NCBI RefSeq assembly: GCF_033439725.1 | Contig: NW_026944383.1 | Span: 682,001 to 746,000, forward strand | Length of the DNA stretch: 64,000 bases | Direction of reading: 5' to 3' | Source of the DNA: Neurospora tetraspora | Taxonomy: Eukaryota > Ascomycota > Sordariomycetes > Sordariales > Sordariaceae | Shown: positions 9,490 through 22,200 of the stretch, piece by piece | Layout: the number at the start of each line of letters is the position of its first letter | Position numbering within the stretch: the stretch's first letter is position 1 | Position numbers and translations under genes: made by a program | Notes under the pieces: model-generated | Seen by the model: the letters and a program-made list of their open reading frames with translations, nothing else | Databases searched by the model: none | Told to the model about the DNA's origin: nothing

Positions 9490-12340
9490 TCAGAACTGTC
9501 CAGGCGGAAACTGTCCAGACTGCTGAAACTGTTGAGATTGATACGGTCCAGACTGATATGGTCCAGGTTGACGAGGCAGTGGAGGCTGTATCCGTTTCCC
9601 GTCCAAGAACTGGGCGCTCCTGCCGTCATAGTACAGGTTCCTGGTCTCCATCTGTCTTCTTGCTTCAAAAGCGGCACGCTCCTCTTCATCCAAAGCGAAC
9701 GCCTTCTTGAGCCACCCAAACGCGCTTCGCTTTTTCTTCAGCGATTTCCCACCGGTCGTCTCCTGGCTCGCTGTCGTCCCTGTCGTCGTGTTGCTCCTCA
9801 CGCTCATGCCCATAGCAGAAGGGAGGTTTCGTGGCGGTATCTGGTGAAGCTGGCCAAGTGGCTGTTGGGGAGACTGGTATGGTGACTGATACGGGGACTG
9901 TTGCCCCTGCACGCTGTACTGAGTTCCTGAAGTGTGCGGTCTTTGTTGCAAGGGAGAGTGCGGGCTCGCTTGGACAGGGCGCCAGAACTGCATCCCGCTT
10001 TCTGAGTGAGGTGAGGAGACAAAACCAGGGTGCATGAGTGGTGGCGGCGGCGGAAAGTCGGAGACTGTATCGAACGATGCGATCGAGTTAACTGGTGGTC
10101 GCTCCATGTCCGATCCATAAGCAGAATCCGATGCCTGGTACGCTCTGGACGATGGGAACAACGAGTCTCGGTATTCTGGCGAGTCGGGTCGAGATATATG
10201 TATCGAGTCCGGCGGTGTCGTCTTCTGTGAAACTTGTTGTCTGGATGAGGATCTTTGCTCCGGATGGACTACTACCTCTGGCAGTGATTCCGGCGATATT
10301 CTGTGGCTTTGCTTCGATGTTGGTCTGGAGTCCCTTGTCTCAACCGGGGCCAACTTTGGCTTCGAAGGTTGCGGTCTGAGCTGGGGTGACTCTGGTGTCG
10401 TCCTGTGGCTTTGCTTTGATGTTGGTCTTGAATCTCTCGTATCAACCGGGGCCAACTTTGGCTTCGAGGGTTGCGATCTGAGCTCCTTCGAGGGTTGCGG
10501 CCTAAGCTGGGGTTGTGCTGCACGTGGATTATACACCTTTGCCTCCAATGTCGGTTCCTGACTATACACCTTTGCCTCCAATGTCGGTTCCTGACTATAC
10601 ACCTTTGCCTCCAGTGTCGGTTCCTGACTATACACTTTTGCCTCCAGTGTCGGTTCCTGACTATACACTTTTGCCTCCAGTGTCTGTTCCTTCGGCTTTT
10701 CAATGGTGGGCACCGGTGATTCCGGCTTGTAGCTGACCGGTTCATCCTTCGGCTTCGGGCGGTCGAACACGCGAGGAGAGGGAAGAGGCGATGTTTGTGG
10801 TGTGTACGTTTTGGGTTGAAGGAGGTAAACCGGCTCTTCTTCTTCCTCCTCTTCTTTGATTTCCTCCTTTATCTCGGGAGTTGTCTCAAGCTGAGATGGC
10901 GCAAGCTGAGGAGGGGCGGGCTTAGAGAGCCGGCGAGGGTTTCGGGCTGGCGGGGGCGGAGACTGTATTGGTAGTTCCAATTCCGTTGAAGACCTATTCG
11001 CACTATCCTCCACTGTGACTTTCTCTTCTGTGATCTCCTTCGATGGGACTGTCGATGGGATATCCATTGACGTTGAATGCGTAGGTGTACGAGTAATCTT
11101 CAGATCGAAGTATGAGGTTGGCGACGACTGCTTGCCCTCCACGATCGAACTGAGCCGCAACGATAAGCGAGGGGGTGTATTTGGAGTTTTGGCGATGGGA
11201 GACGTCGGGGGTGTTGTTACCGAGGATGCGTCGGAAGCATGGGGGCTGTGACGCGGTGATGTGAAAGGCTCGATGGTGAACTGGGAGAAGGTCAGCAAAA
11301 ACAAGAGGCATTCGGAATGCAATGCAGCAACCATGTAATAGGTAGAGGATACTCACTCGTGTCTTTCGGCTCACTTCACCCGCCCTCCGCTCCATCTCGG
11401 AAATGATGCCAATCAACTGGACAATTACTCCATTTAGAGCATTGCCCTTCTCTTCCAAGTCCATAAACGCTTGGAACCACCCATCGGTATTTCCCTTCAT
11501 TGCATCAAATATGTCGATTACGTCTGGGCGCTCTTTCCGCCAGCGGCCGTGCTGCCGTTCCGCCAGATAAATAGTAAAATCCCTCGTAGACTCCAGTCCT
11601 TCGGTAATGTCATTCATGATTTGCTGAAGGGCGACCTGTGTCCGGGCCACGATATGCTCGATTTTCTCGTTTCCTTGAATAATTCTAAGCCGAAAGTTGC
11701 GATCCTCCAGCATCCGTTCGAAAACCTCGATGTTATCCATAGGCAACCTCAAATGAATGATGCGCTCGCTTAAATCCTTGGTTGCCAGGCCAATATCCTC
11801 CAGGATCGTCTCCAGAAACTCATCCACCTCGTCAATATGCCCCTGGAGAATTGTCACGACGGACATTTGGCTATTCGCCATCCCGTTAAGCAAAAGATAA
11901 ACGCCAAAGGAGATTTGCGACATCAGTCGACGCAGCTCGTGCGTTTGTTGCCCCGGACGATAGCGCCATTGGGCCGCCGGGGGTTTGGCCGACTTGTCTT
12001 GCTCCAACAGCTGCTCCCGACGGGTTTTGGCGTCGCCGGTACGCAGTTTGGGTTTTGGGGTCGCACCGCCCTGGGTGGCTTCGAATAGGGATTCTGCGAA
12101 GGCTTCTTGCATGGACGGAATGGGATGACGGGGCGCTGGTGGTGGTCGCGGTTGCGGTTGTGGCTGCGGCGGCTGCTGCTGTCGTTCGTCCCGGTGGTCC
12201 AACTTCCTTCTGTGCCTGTACGACTCGGTTTGTTCTGTGTCCGACTCGGTGGCTGTCCCTTCGTCCTCGGTCCCTCCATTATCCGGAACCAGGACGATGG
12301 GAAACTGGCCATCCGGACTGAGGGGTGACGATCGGGCCAT
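9490..12340 (-). CDS. fungal coiled-coil, low-complexity protein (hypothetical)
   Basis: Two exons, 12340-11357 and 11280-9490 (intron 11281-11356, GTGAGT...CCCAG, phase 0), give 924 residues. The ATG at 12340 is chosen because the frame further upstream has no ATG. Residues about 1-160 are disordered with a Gln/Pro tract. Residues about 165-325 form a well-conserved-looking helical region beginning ELRRLMSQISFGVYLLLNGM and rich in heptad leucines. The second exon is Ser/Pro/Gln-rich with tandem repeats. Near the C-terminus SLKKKRSAFGWLKKAF and then EEERAAFEARRQ suggest a short basic, amphipathic helix that could touch membrane or actin; that is inference. I do not recognise a named family. 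It is convergent with paralogue B. Confidence 0.75.
10530..10690 (-). repeat. 33-bp coding tandem repeat, about 5 copies
   Basis: Units of 33 bp start at 10530, 10563, 10596, 10629 and 10662 and differ by single bases. On the minus strand each encodes the 11-residue unit QEPTLEAKVYS. A longer pair of roughly 105-bp repeats (about 10300-10385 and 10405-10490) in the same exon encodes two copies of an LRPQPSKPKLAPV-type block. Confidence 0.9.
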
Positions 12341-14032
12341 GATAGGCACTTGTGGTGTGGATAAAACCACTACGGTTTAAACAGAGATAGGCAATCAAAA
12401 ATAGCATCGATGAGGAGCCCGAACTGCTAGCTTCCCATGGGCCTCGCGGGCGACGGGGTCGTTTGGCTTCTCTCCTTACGGCGGCGATCGACAGCGACGG
12501 CAGGTTGTGGGATGAACGCGTGGAGGTGTGGACGACGGCGTGGTACGGTCGAGGGAATGGCCGATTTGGTAGCGGATCTACCAGGCAACGAAGCCAGTGC
12601 ACCGGGCCGGCGCTGGCAATCCAGATGCACTCAGTGCTGCAGGTACCCGCAATCTCAGCGAGCTCAGGACCCTCCTCCAGTGGGACAGGTGCAGCTGTCA
12701 GGCGGACGTGGCGGGTCGGTAGTGGAACTGTGGAAGTTCGGATTGAATGCCTCCCGTCAATCCCGTCGCGATGTCGAACTGGAACCGTGTACCTGGGCTC
12801 GAATGTTGAACCGTGATGCTGTACTGCGTATTGTAGTGTAAGGTACCTCTAAGGAACGCCCTGGCGGTGGGCTCTGGGCGGCCCTGGTGTTGATAGACGG
12901 CGGGAGCTGGATTATCAGGACTATCAGGACTATCAGGGTGGGAATCGGGGGGGTCCGATCGGCAGAGGTGTAAATCACGGTCCTTCCGGGTAGTGGTCGG
13001 TCTTTACGGCGTCGTTGGCGTGTTTGGTGGTTGTGGGTGGGACACACGGCGGCCAAGTTGTAAGTGGTTTGGAACTTTTGGAATGCGGAAAGGAAGAAGC
13101 GCTTCACAGGTCGCGTCCAGGCATGGACAGTTCAACCGCCGAGTTGTTGGTGAAAAGGAGAACAAAGACAGGTCGAGTTCGAAGCGAAGCGAGAAATTCA
13201 TAGCACTACCTGAGAGCTGACGAAGACTCCATGGCGCCTGTCCTCGCCTAGACACCGGCAAACATTGGAAGCCGAAAAGCTGGGGAAAATAAAATGAAGC
13301 TCAGGTGAGCCGGCGTCGAATGAGAGCGGAGGGCAAGCCAACGGTAGGGGAGGGAACCCAGGTCTATCGAAATGGAGCATCTGGCCGGGCCCCATCGAGC
13401 ACTCCGGTTCCTGGCGCCGTCCCTGGGCCGTCCCTGGAGCTGGGCGAACAATCCATGTTGTGGGAGACGCTGTCCGGTCGAGATTGGTCCAGTATCTCCC
13501 AGGGCACATGCAATTGGATGCAGTCAACTGTGCCCCTGGACTGCAGCTGCATTTGAAGGAACATATTTTGACTTTCTTTTCCACATGTGAGTGAGCACTC
13601 TCACCTTCATCTCCCAATTTCAACCAACAGATATCAATATTCAGTTGGGCGTACATGAAAGAACCAACACGTTTAGTCAGGAAGACGGGAGATCAGATCG
13701 AGCCCCAAGCCTCTTGGTCTTCGTTTTCTTTTCCGCTTTGGGGATCTACATTTCCCGGGCGCCTACAAGGAGCCAACCTCGCAGAAATATGCAGCTCGGT
13801 TGCCGTCTCTTTTTACGCACCCTCCAGTCTACTGGGATTCCTTCAAGTCCACGTTTGTTTGGCCAGACTTGATTTTCATTTCCACCTTTACCTTGCACTT
13901 TCACAAGATGGGCTGCTACGTGTATCGGTCGGTACGTTCCATTGTAAGTTTGCTTCATTACCGCCATCATATCCGCAAATCTGTATTACCCTGACGAGCC
14001 TGAGTACGTACGAATCTACGATGGAACTGATA
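12341..14032. other. intergenic, promoter region of the coiled-coil gene
   Basis: About 1.7 kb upstream of a minus-strand gene. Several open frames overlap on both strands with no splice pattern or domain. No gene called. Confidence 0.55.
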
Positions 14033-14236
14033 CAGTAATGTCCCCTGTTAATGCAAGCCCCCCCTTTTGCAAACACTTACAAACTGACCCATTAGATGCA
14101 AAAGATTTTGCGACCCGGATTCCCAGTTTTGTATGTAAGTGAGGCACCCCTTAATGCAAAAACCCCCCCTAATGCTAAGACTCCGAGCTGTCCCCCATAG
14201 TGCCGGAATTAGTTGCATTAACAGGGGACATTACTG
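14033..14236. mobile_element. MITE, 204 bp, perfect 24-bp TIRs, TA target site
   Basis: Left end 14033-14056 begins CAGTAATGTCCCCTG. The right end 14213-14236 is its exact reverse complement over 24 bp. Both ends are flanked by TA (14031-14032 and 14237-14238), the target duplication of Tc1/mariner-pogo transposons. The interior has C-rich blocks (ccccccc) near both ends and no coding frame. It is therefore a non-autonomous element needing a transposase from elsewhere. The identical ends suggest recent insertion. Confidence 0.9.
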
Positions 14237-14710
14237 TAAAAGCGTTCCCTAGGGCGGTTACATCCAGCATCGATCCATTTCTTCTTGCTTCCCAAAAGGG
14301 CTTATTGCCGCGCTGTAAATAGGATTGTGGAATGTCACCTAACCTCTTCCCCCATGTAGAACGTTAATATGGGATCAAGGGACCCTCGACTCCTCGAGAC
14401 CCCTTTCCCAAGAGAGGCACATAGCTAGCTAGTAGGTATGTAGTCTGGGGCGTGACATTTGCATGGTCAACGCCACACAGCCCCTCCAAGCGAAAGAGCG
14501 TCGCCATGATATTCTTACGAATCTTTATACAAAGCGTTCTTTTTCAGTGATCAAAAGATAAAACTATTTTGATACTGCGCTGCTATCCGCTTACCAAGTC
14601 ATCTATCATCGTCTATCCTGTTTAACTTATGGTATACCACAGTATACGGCAAACTATGACATTTTCACCTGGAATAAAATAATCACGGACCGCATACCCA
14701 CACATACCAC
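14237..14710. other. intergenic, 3' flank of GUP1
   Basis: No gene seen. Contains the probable GUP1 3' UTR. Confidence 0.6.
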
Positions 14711-16689
14711 TCAGCACTTCAAGTCAATGCCCTTCCTCAACTCCGACTGCCTGATCTCAAACATGACCTGAATACCCACGAACAGCGCGAGGCATGAACC
14801 TGTGAGAAAAGAGATGCCTAGTTGACGTATGTTAGTAAAATTGTCCATCAAGATCAAGCAAGCAGTATAGCGACGTACCAGACAACCCCCTAAACAGGCC
14901 CTCCCAGAGAGCCTTCATAGCATCAACACCGCCCCCAAAGCCCACCACGTTCGCGCTGATCATCATCAACACGTTTCCAACCGCGCCCACACAGCACAGC
15001 ATCCTGTACGCCGTCGGCCTGCCCTCCCACTTCCTGCGCGGGAACAGATAACCGGCCGCGATCTCGGGCAGGAAGAACGCGACAATGAGCCAGCTCCACA
15101 CGAGCAGCTGGAAGTCCACGTCGTGCCAGATGGCCACGAACATGAACACGGCCAGGTACGTGACGGTCGAGTAAGCCGCGCTGACGAGCGTCTTGAAATT
15201 GGACCCGCCCAGCGGGATGTAGATGTAGCGGAGCGTCCACCTGTAAAAAGAGCGGTGCCAGGAGCGCCAGAAGGACAGGGTGCTGTAGTTGTCGCTCACG
15301 CACCGCAGCATGTTCTCGGGCGGGTCGATGCCGTCGACCAGCGCCCAGAAGCGGAAGAGGCGCCAGGGGACCAGCAGCTTTAGCCAGATGATGTGCAGCT
15401 TGAAGAAGGAGAGCAGGGCGATCTGCGCGGGCGTGTACGAGGACCAGTCGGGGCGCGCGTTGGAGATGGCGTTGGCGTAGTTGAAGTGCAGCACGAACTC
15501 CATGGCTAGGAGCACGAGCAAGCACCGGATGCCGTACTTGACGGTGCGCGAGAGCTCGATGCTGGCGGACTTGTACCGGCACTGCGAGATGTAGTCGTTG
15601 AAGGTCAGGATCGGGCCGGCCAGGTACAGCGGGGCGTAGATGGCGTAGGCAAAGTAATTGCGGAAGGAGTAGTTGTTCTTGGGTGCCGGAGTGCCGACCC
15701 GGTCGCGTTCAGAGAGGTTGGCAGGGTCTAGTTGCTTCTTCTTTGGTGCGTTAGTAAGAGCGCAAACTGGAAAGGGGACAAAGATTGGATCAAAGTGTGT
15801 GTACCTCGATGGGACTGCCGCCCTGTCTGTCTGTCATCCAGGCATAGTCGAGGTTGAAGCTGATCAGTCGGAGAATGGTGATGTTGAAGAGAATGTGCCA
15901 CCGGTTCAGGAGTCCTTGTTGGTTGTCCATCCAGGAAGCAAGATCAAGCAGGCTGTCTGGCGCGAAGGGGATCAAGTTCACGAATGTCTTGAACCTGTAA
16001 CCATCATAGACCTTCATAGTCACCAGGATGTAGAGGTTGAAGATCCATGTCGCCCATGGGACAACCTTCCTCGGGAGCCTAGTTGCAACTTGATAGTTCA
16101 ACCACAAAAGACCTAGGATTTTGAGTCCGCTGGTACCATGGAGAGCTGTGAGGAGAATAGTGCCAAAGAACGCATCAAACGATATGCGCTGCTCCAGTCG
16201 TGCCTCCGCAGCTCTGGGTGAGGTTTCCGAGGCACCAGGTTCAAGCCGGGTGGGCTTGAAGAGGTTCCAAACTCGGCGCAAGAGCGGTTGGACGACGAGT
16301 AGTCCAAAGATATGCGGAATCTTCCCCCGAATCGTTCGTAGCTGGCTGTCCGATACATCCACTTTGCGACCCAGCATCCATCCGTCTGACAGATAGCGCT
16401 GGAACTTTGGGTACCTTGGGTCAGATTCCCTGGATACCTCAAAAGGAACCCAAAACATGTAGGGAATCGCGATCAAGAACACCAAGTAGTATAGGTAGAA
16501 CTCGGGCGTGCTCCATTTTGACCTCTCTGCTCTCTTCCCTTTGCTCAAGCCGCCATCCTGTGCTCCAACTGGATCTTTCCTCGCCTCGGTCGCAAGTTTG
16601 TATGGGACGGACGAAGGTGTTGTGAATCGTGTGTCGAGCGTGTCTAGTTGGTAGATGCTTCGAATGAAGCCGAGGATGCCGCCTCCCAT
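14711..16689 (-). CDS. GUP1: Glycerol uptake protein 1, MBOAT O-acyltransferase
   Basis: Three exons, 16689-15805, 15740-14879 and 14817-14711, give 617 residues. The ATG at 16689 precedes the family-typical start region SIYQLDTLDTRFTTPSSVPY; an upstream in-frame extension is less likely. The product is a polytopic ER membrane protein. Yeast GUP1 remodels the lipid of GPI anchors by adding a C26 acyl chain and affects glycerol uptake and wall stability. Visible MBOAT features are a run of hydrophobic segments, RNYFAYAIYAPLYLAGPI, the RSWHRSFYRW block and the active-site His in FVAIWHDVDFQLL. The C-terminus ends EIRQSELRKGIDLKC. Introns are 15741-15804 and 14818-14878, both with CTAAC-type branch sites. 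Divergent from SKT5. Confidence 0.92.
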
Positions 16690-19210
16690 CTTGCCGTGTA
16701 GAATGCGCGAGTTCAGATCATAACCGAGCTTTAGTGGAGACGTAGAAGTCGCGTAAGGATATGTTTTGCTTCGAAGCGTCTGATTTCGGGTTCGTTCGTT
16801 CGGTTGTGACCTTTTCGATGTCGCGAGAGATGGTTGGCCTCGTCCCGGGTAGGGTTTGTCCTTCAAGGTTCACGATGGCTTGGCTTGGTGTTGACTCGGC
16901 GCAAACGCTATACGGAGGTGCTTTCGACTGTATGCGGGACGCCTGTAGGTCAATTAGCATCCGGAAAGAAGCTAGATATAAATAGTCCTTACTTTGATAT
17001 TGACCGCTCAATGGTTGTGGCGTTGTTCGTATTAGAGAGCTGTCCTCGAACTATTCAATCAAGCGATACAACGAGCGACATGGATAACAAGTGGTGGTTG
17101 TTCTAGCTCCAATTTCCCCAGAAAGGCGCTGCAACTTTGCAGTTGCTAGCAGCTGGCGTGGGGCCGTGTCAGCTCGAGCCACGTGCGTGTTGCCCCTGAG
17201 TCCCTGAGCTCTCCCTCGGCCCCCGTTCTGTTGGTTGACTTTGCGCTTGTCACTTTTTTGGGACCAGACACAAGTACCCTTTTTGCGTGCTCCTATGCGT
17301 TGTCCCAACGGTCCAGACTCCGGTATCAAGAACTAGTACAGATGTTCTTTTGGTCGTCACCCTCGAAGATATCTTGAAGACATGTTCTCTCAAGCTTCGC
17401 CTGAGCCCGACTCGACGAGCAAAACAGAAACCGCAAGTGGCAAGCCTGCCTTCTACCATTCAGTTGCTTGTTTGAGATACCCCTGAGTGACCCGTGCCCC
17501 CTTTTCACATCTGCCAGCACCCTGCTGGCGGTGCGGGATCCAGGAGAGGCCTGCTTACCATTCGTCGAACCTGATGTCAGCCCGTTTCCTATAAAGTTCC
17601 ATTCGATTTTCTGCTGGCCATTGTGAGGGTGAAAAGGGTGATCTTATGTGACAGAGCCGCAATAGAAGGGCGGGATCGTGATTCCCGGGTCCAACTCTGC
17701 AACACCGTTCCGGTTCAGACAGGAGATACCCGGGTTGAGTTTCAAACAAGAGATCGCCAGATTTGACCGAAGCCATCACAAGATGGTCAAATCAAGTTCT
17801 TGTCAATGCCTCTTGTCTTTGGACATACGTACGCTCACATATAAGCGCCTTGAAGAGTTTCATCTTCTTTCAGCCCGGCAAGTTGCAGGTGTTTGGGAGA
17901 CGAACTCAAACTGCAGATGAGCTGGCTACACAAAGCCGCCCTCTAGATATGAGTAAAGCTTGACGGGAAGATGGGAGCTACCGTCAAGCCTACTTCTCGA
18001 GAGGTCTAGGCATGTTACAGATCAATGAGACAGATGCCAATTAAGCTTATCGTCATACATCAAGGGTGAATGGTGCTGCCCTATGTCCTACCAATACGCG
18101 GGTTTGGTTCACACAGCTCACCAAGTCGGGTGCTTCCAGTCACTTGTGTCCATTTTGTAATTGAGCCCCTGACCCATCGTCCCTCTCGCCGTCGTCGGAC
18201 CCCCAGACCCTGTCTGCCTGTGTGTGAGTCCCTGACTGCATTCCATCCATCGATGTAACCCCACTGGAAGGAATCCGGCGCTCCACTATGCGGGCACCCT
18301 TCCGGCCGGCTGCCTCTCACAAGGCCCCGGCCATCCTTGTCGCAGCTGTCCGTCCTGCACAACCATCAGCGGCTGCCCCTCGCTAACAGGCGGGTACCTG
18401 TAGGCGTCACAGTAGCGAGCTTACAGAGGAGAAGGGGTTGATGTGCTGTTAGACGCCAGATTCCAGCCCGGACATTGGTCGGAGACGGGAGTGAGCTTGT
18501 TTTCCGTTCACGACCTCAATTGCCGTCGAGTACAACAACGTTGTTGGGAATGCACCTTCCTTCCCTTTTACAACCGCGCTCAGTCGTCCTGTCATCATCC
18601 TGTCCTCACAATTCCTCCTTCATATAAATGGGTGTATCAGATGCGCCGAGCACATAATTCACGACTAAACAGGCGACCCATTTTTCTCTCTCTTGTCGCT
18701 GCTAAGCCGGCCCAACCGTAGCGGACGGTAGCGGACGGTCCACTCCGTCCGTTCCTTTATTTGATCGCCGTCACAGTGTCCACGGGATCTCCTCTTGTTT
18801 TTCTGTCCCTCCCAACTTTCTCCCCGATTCCCCAATTCCCGCCTTTTCTCGTCTTCTCTTGGCTTGGACACTCAGGCACTCCCGGGCGCCGACGACCTTG
18901 GCTTAACAGACATTCATTTCTTTTGTCGTCGGCACAGCTCGACCCCGAACGGATTGTGAACCTTGTTGCCCCTCGCGGCCCGACGAAACTCGCAATACCC
19001 ATTCAACGCAAACCAATATCATGGTCCATCATCGAGTAAATTGAGCTCCCGAAGACAGTCGACTATACATACACTTCGCGTTTCTGGTCGAACGGGCGCG
19101 ATCGCTTCCCCCTTTGCGCGAACCTGCTGCACCTACATGCAGGCATAGACCGCCACCGTCATCTTACTTCCGGACCCAGCACACAAGGCAGGCCCTGAGT
19201 GCACAGGAAG
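16690..19210. other. divergent promoter region GUP1 / SKT5
   Basis: About 2.5 kb without a supported gene. Contains TATAAATGG at 18623-18631 and a pyrimidine-rich stretch around 18790-18870, typical of fungal promoters near a transcription start, plus two short upstream open frames listed separately. Confidence 0.5.
19021..19148 (+). promoter_or_regulatory. two candidate uORFs in the SKT5 leader
   Basis: ATG at 19021 opens a 7-codon frame ending TGA at 19044; ATG at 19137 opens a 3-codon frame ending TAG at 19148. Both precede the SKT5 start at 19211 and would reduce its translation if the transcript begins near the pyrimidine-rich tract upstream. The transcript start is inferred. Confidence 0.35.
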
Positions 19211-22200
19211 ATGGCATACAACGGAGGATACGAAGGAGGGCCGGGAGGACGCCAGTATGGTGGCCAAGCACCACCACCTAGAGGACCGCCGCAGCGAGCA
19301 TACACCGCTGGGCCTGGCATGCCACAACAGCAGTACAATGCGCCGCCGCCTCAGCAGCACTACGACCAATACCAAGAAGACTATGGCTATGGCGGGGGCT
19401 ACGATGACTATGGGGGTGGCTACGATCAGGGCTATGGAGGACACGATCAAGGTTACGGCGGACAATATGATGACAGAAACTACCAGAGAGGCCCGCCAGC
19501 TCAGGATTACCCTCAGCAAGACTACTATAATCCCGGACCCAACGGCCGCGGTGGACCCCCTCCTGGACCTCCTGCTCCCGGTCCCGGTCGAGGTGGACCG
19601 CCCATGCAAGGAGGCCGAGCTGGGCCCGCTGGTCCGATGCGTCCTCCCGCAGACAACGGCAGGGGGGGTCCTCCAGCTCCCTATCCGCCGCGTGGTGGCG
19701 GCTACCCTCCGGGCCCGGGACGGGGTTATCCGCCCCAAGGCCCCGGTGGGAGACCAGGTCCTCCGGATCGAGCTGTAGCTTCAGATCCCAGCGGTGCGTT
19801 TCACGCTTGCACATAGACTCCCCTAACGGCTTTACTGACAATATCTTAGCGAACCGCCGACCACCCATGAATGGCCCCGGTCCTGGTCCCGGTCCCGGCC
19901 CTATGAGTCCTGGCGACCGTGGTTTTGGTGGTGGTAATTTTCCGCCGCCTCCGGGAGCGCAGCGAAGGCCGGATATGGACAATGAGAGACAGATGACCGC
20001 GCAAATGGATGGGATGAGCCTCTCAGATCAGAGACTGCCAACAAGGGGGCCTCCTGGGCCTAATGGACCTGGACCGCAACGAGGACCGATGCGTCCAGAT
20101 ACCAGGGATGGTTATGGAGGGCCGATGCGCCCTGATACTAGAGACGGCTATGGAGGACCGGGACCTGGAGAACCGGGACCTGGAGGACCGCAAAGGGGAC
20201 CGCCTCAGCCATACCGCCCCCAGCAAGATCTTCAAGATCAGCGACGAGGCCCTCCTCCTGGCCCTGACTTTGGCCAGCCTGGGGGATATCAGGATGGCGG
20301 CTTCGGCCCCCCCGGGCGGAGCATGACAATGCCTGCGAGAGATGATATGGGTTTTCAGCCCCCACCGCAGAATTTCATGCACCGGAGCGACAGTGCCCCT
20401 TACAACGGTCCTGTTGGACGCGCGATACAAAGACCGAACACGGCTCAAGGTGCGCGAGCGCCACCACAGAGGGTTTACCCGTCTGACAATGGAGCGCCCC
20501 CGTTACCACAAAACAACTATGACCAAGGGTACGGGAACCGACCAGATATGGGTTATGGAGGCCAACAGCAACAGCAGCAGCCCGGTCCTGTTGATGATTA
20601 CTATGAAGATTATTACGAACCTAATGGCAACGGCGGATACCCAGCTCAAAACCCGCCCTCGGCTCAAACAGACGGCCCCAATTTCGATGCTATTCCCCCT
20701 CACAGGCATAAGGACTCTTTTGACCAGCACATGCAGCCTAATCAGATGCAGCACCAAGCCCAGCGTGGACCTGGCCGCCTTCCGGAGATGTCTAGGGCCA
20801 AGTCTCAGCCTGACTTGCGAAATTCACAGACGGCTGTATTTGAGATGGCGAGTGATATTCCCCCGATACCCATGATGCCACAACATACTGGGGGTCCGCG
20901 GGGTTCGCTTGAGAGTCAGAATAGTCTTCACAGGCCGTCTCCTAATGGCCAGCCAGGACCGCCGCCGCCAGGAGCTGGTATGCCTCCACACCCAGTACCG
21001 TACAGACCCGGGCAGTCTGCGCCCCCTCAAGGACCGTATAACCCGGATAATTTGCCATCGCATCCTGCTCCAGTCCGCCCAGGTCAGATGTCCGGCTCTA
21101 TGGTCAACTTGAATGACAGGCCCCCTCCAGTCAGGAACTACCAGGCTGCTATGAACAGTATGCCTGCTCCTCCCCCTCTCAACAACCAACCTGGTCCTCA
21201 ACCACCGCAGAGCGGTCCTAGTCCGCCGCCGCCTCCCACGAAACCAGTCGAGCCCAAGGTTACTGTGGAAGAACTGGAACACCTGCGGGCCATTGTCAAA
21301 AACGATTCCAATGACCAACAGTCTGCTCTTCGGCTTGCTAAGAAACTAGTCGAAGCGTCAGACGTTTTGGTCCCAAATCTGCCTGACCCCAAGGCTCGAG
21401 CTCGCTCTCGGGATCGCTACCTCGTTGACGCCCACAAGATTCTTCGCAAGCTTGAGAAGGCTAGCAACCCAGACGCCATGTTCTTCTTGGCCGACAGCAT
21501 CGGCCGCGGGCTGTTCAGCTCCGAGCCCGACCACGCACATGCCTTCTCGCTCTACCAGTCCGCCGCGAAGCTCGGCCACGCGGCAGCCGCCTACCGCACC
21601 GCCGTCTGCTGCGAGATCGGCAACGACGAAGGCGGCGGCACCCGCAAGGACCCCCTCAAGGCCATCCAGTGGTACAAGCGCGCCGCCACGCTGGGCGACA
21701 CGCCCGCCATGTACAAGGTTGGAATGATCCTGCTCAAGGGACTGCTGGGTCAGCCGAAGAACAGGCGGGAGGCCATCAGCTGGCTCAAGCGGGCCGCCGA
21801 GCGCGCCGACACCGAGAACCCGCACGCCCTTCACGAGCTCGCGCTCCTGTACGCCAGCGCCGAGCCCGACGACGTCATTCTCCGCGACGAGGCGTACGCC
21901 TTCAGCCTGTTCAAGCAGGGTGCCGAGCTGGGGTACAAGTTCAGCCAGTTTCGCCTGGGCGCGGCCTATGAGTACGGCCTGTTCGGCTGCCCGATCGACC
22001 CTCGGTTGTCTATAATGTGGTACAGCCGTGCGGCGACCCAGGAGGAGCACCAGAGTGAACTGGCGCTGTCGGGCTGGTACTTCACCGGTAGCGAGGGTGT
22101 GTTGCAACAAAATGATACGGAGGCGTATCTGTGGGCAAGAAAGGCTGCTATGGCCGGACTGGCCAAGGCCGAATTTGCCATGGGTTACTTCACGGAGGAG

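Noticed and set aside
10530-10690. CRISPR-like array of 33-bp repeats
   Set aside because: Units are contiguous with no spacers, lie in frame in a gene, and the organism is a eukaryote.
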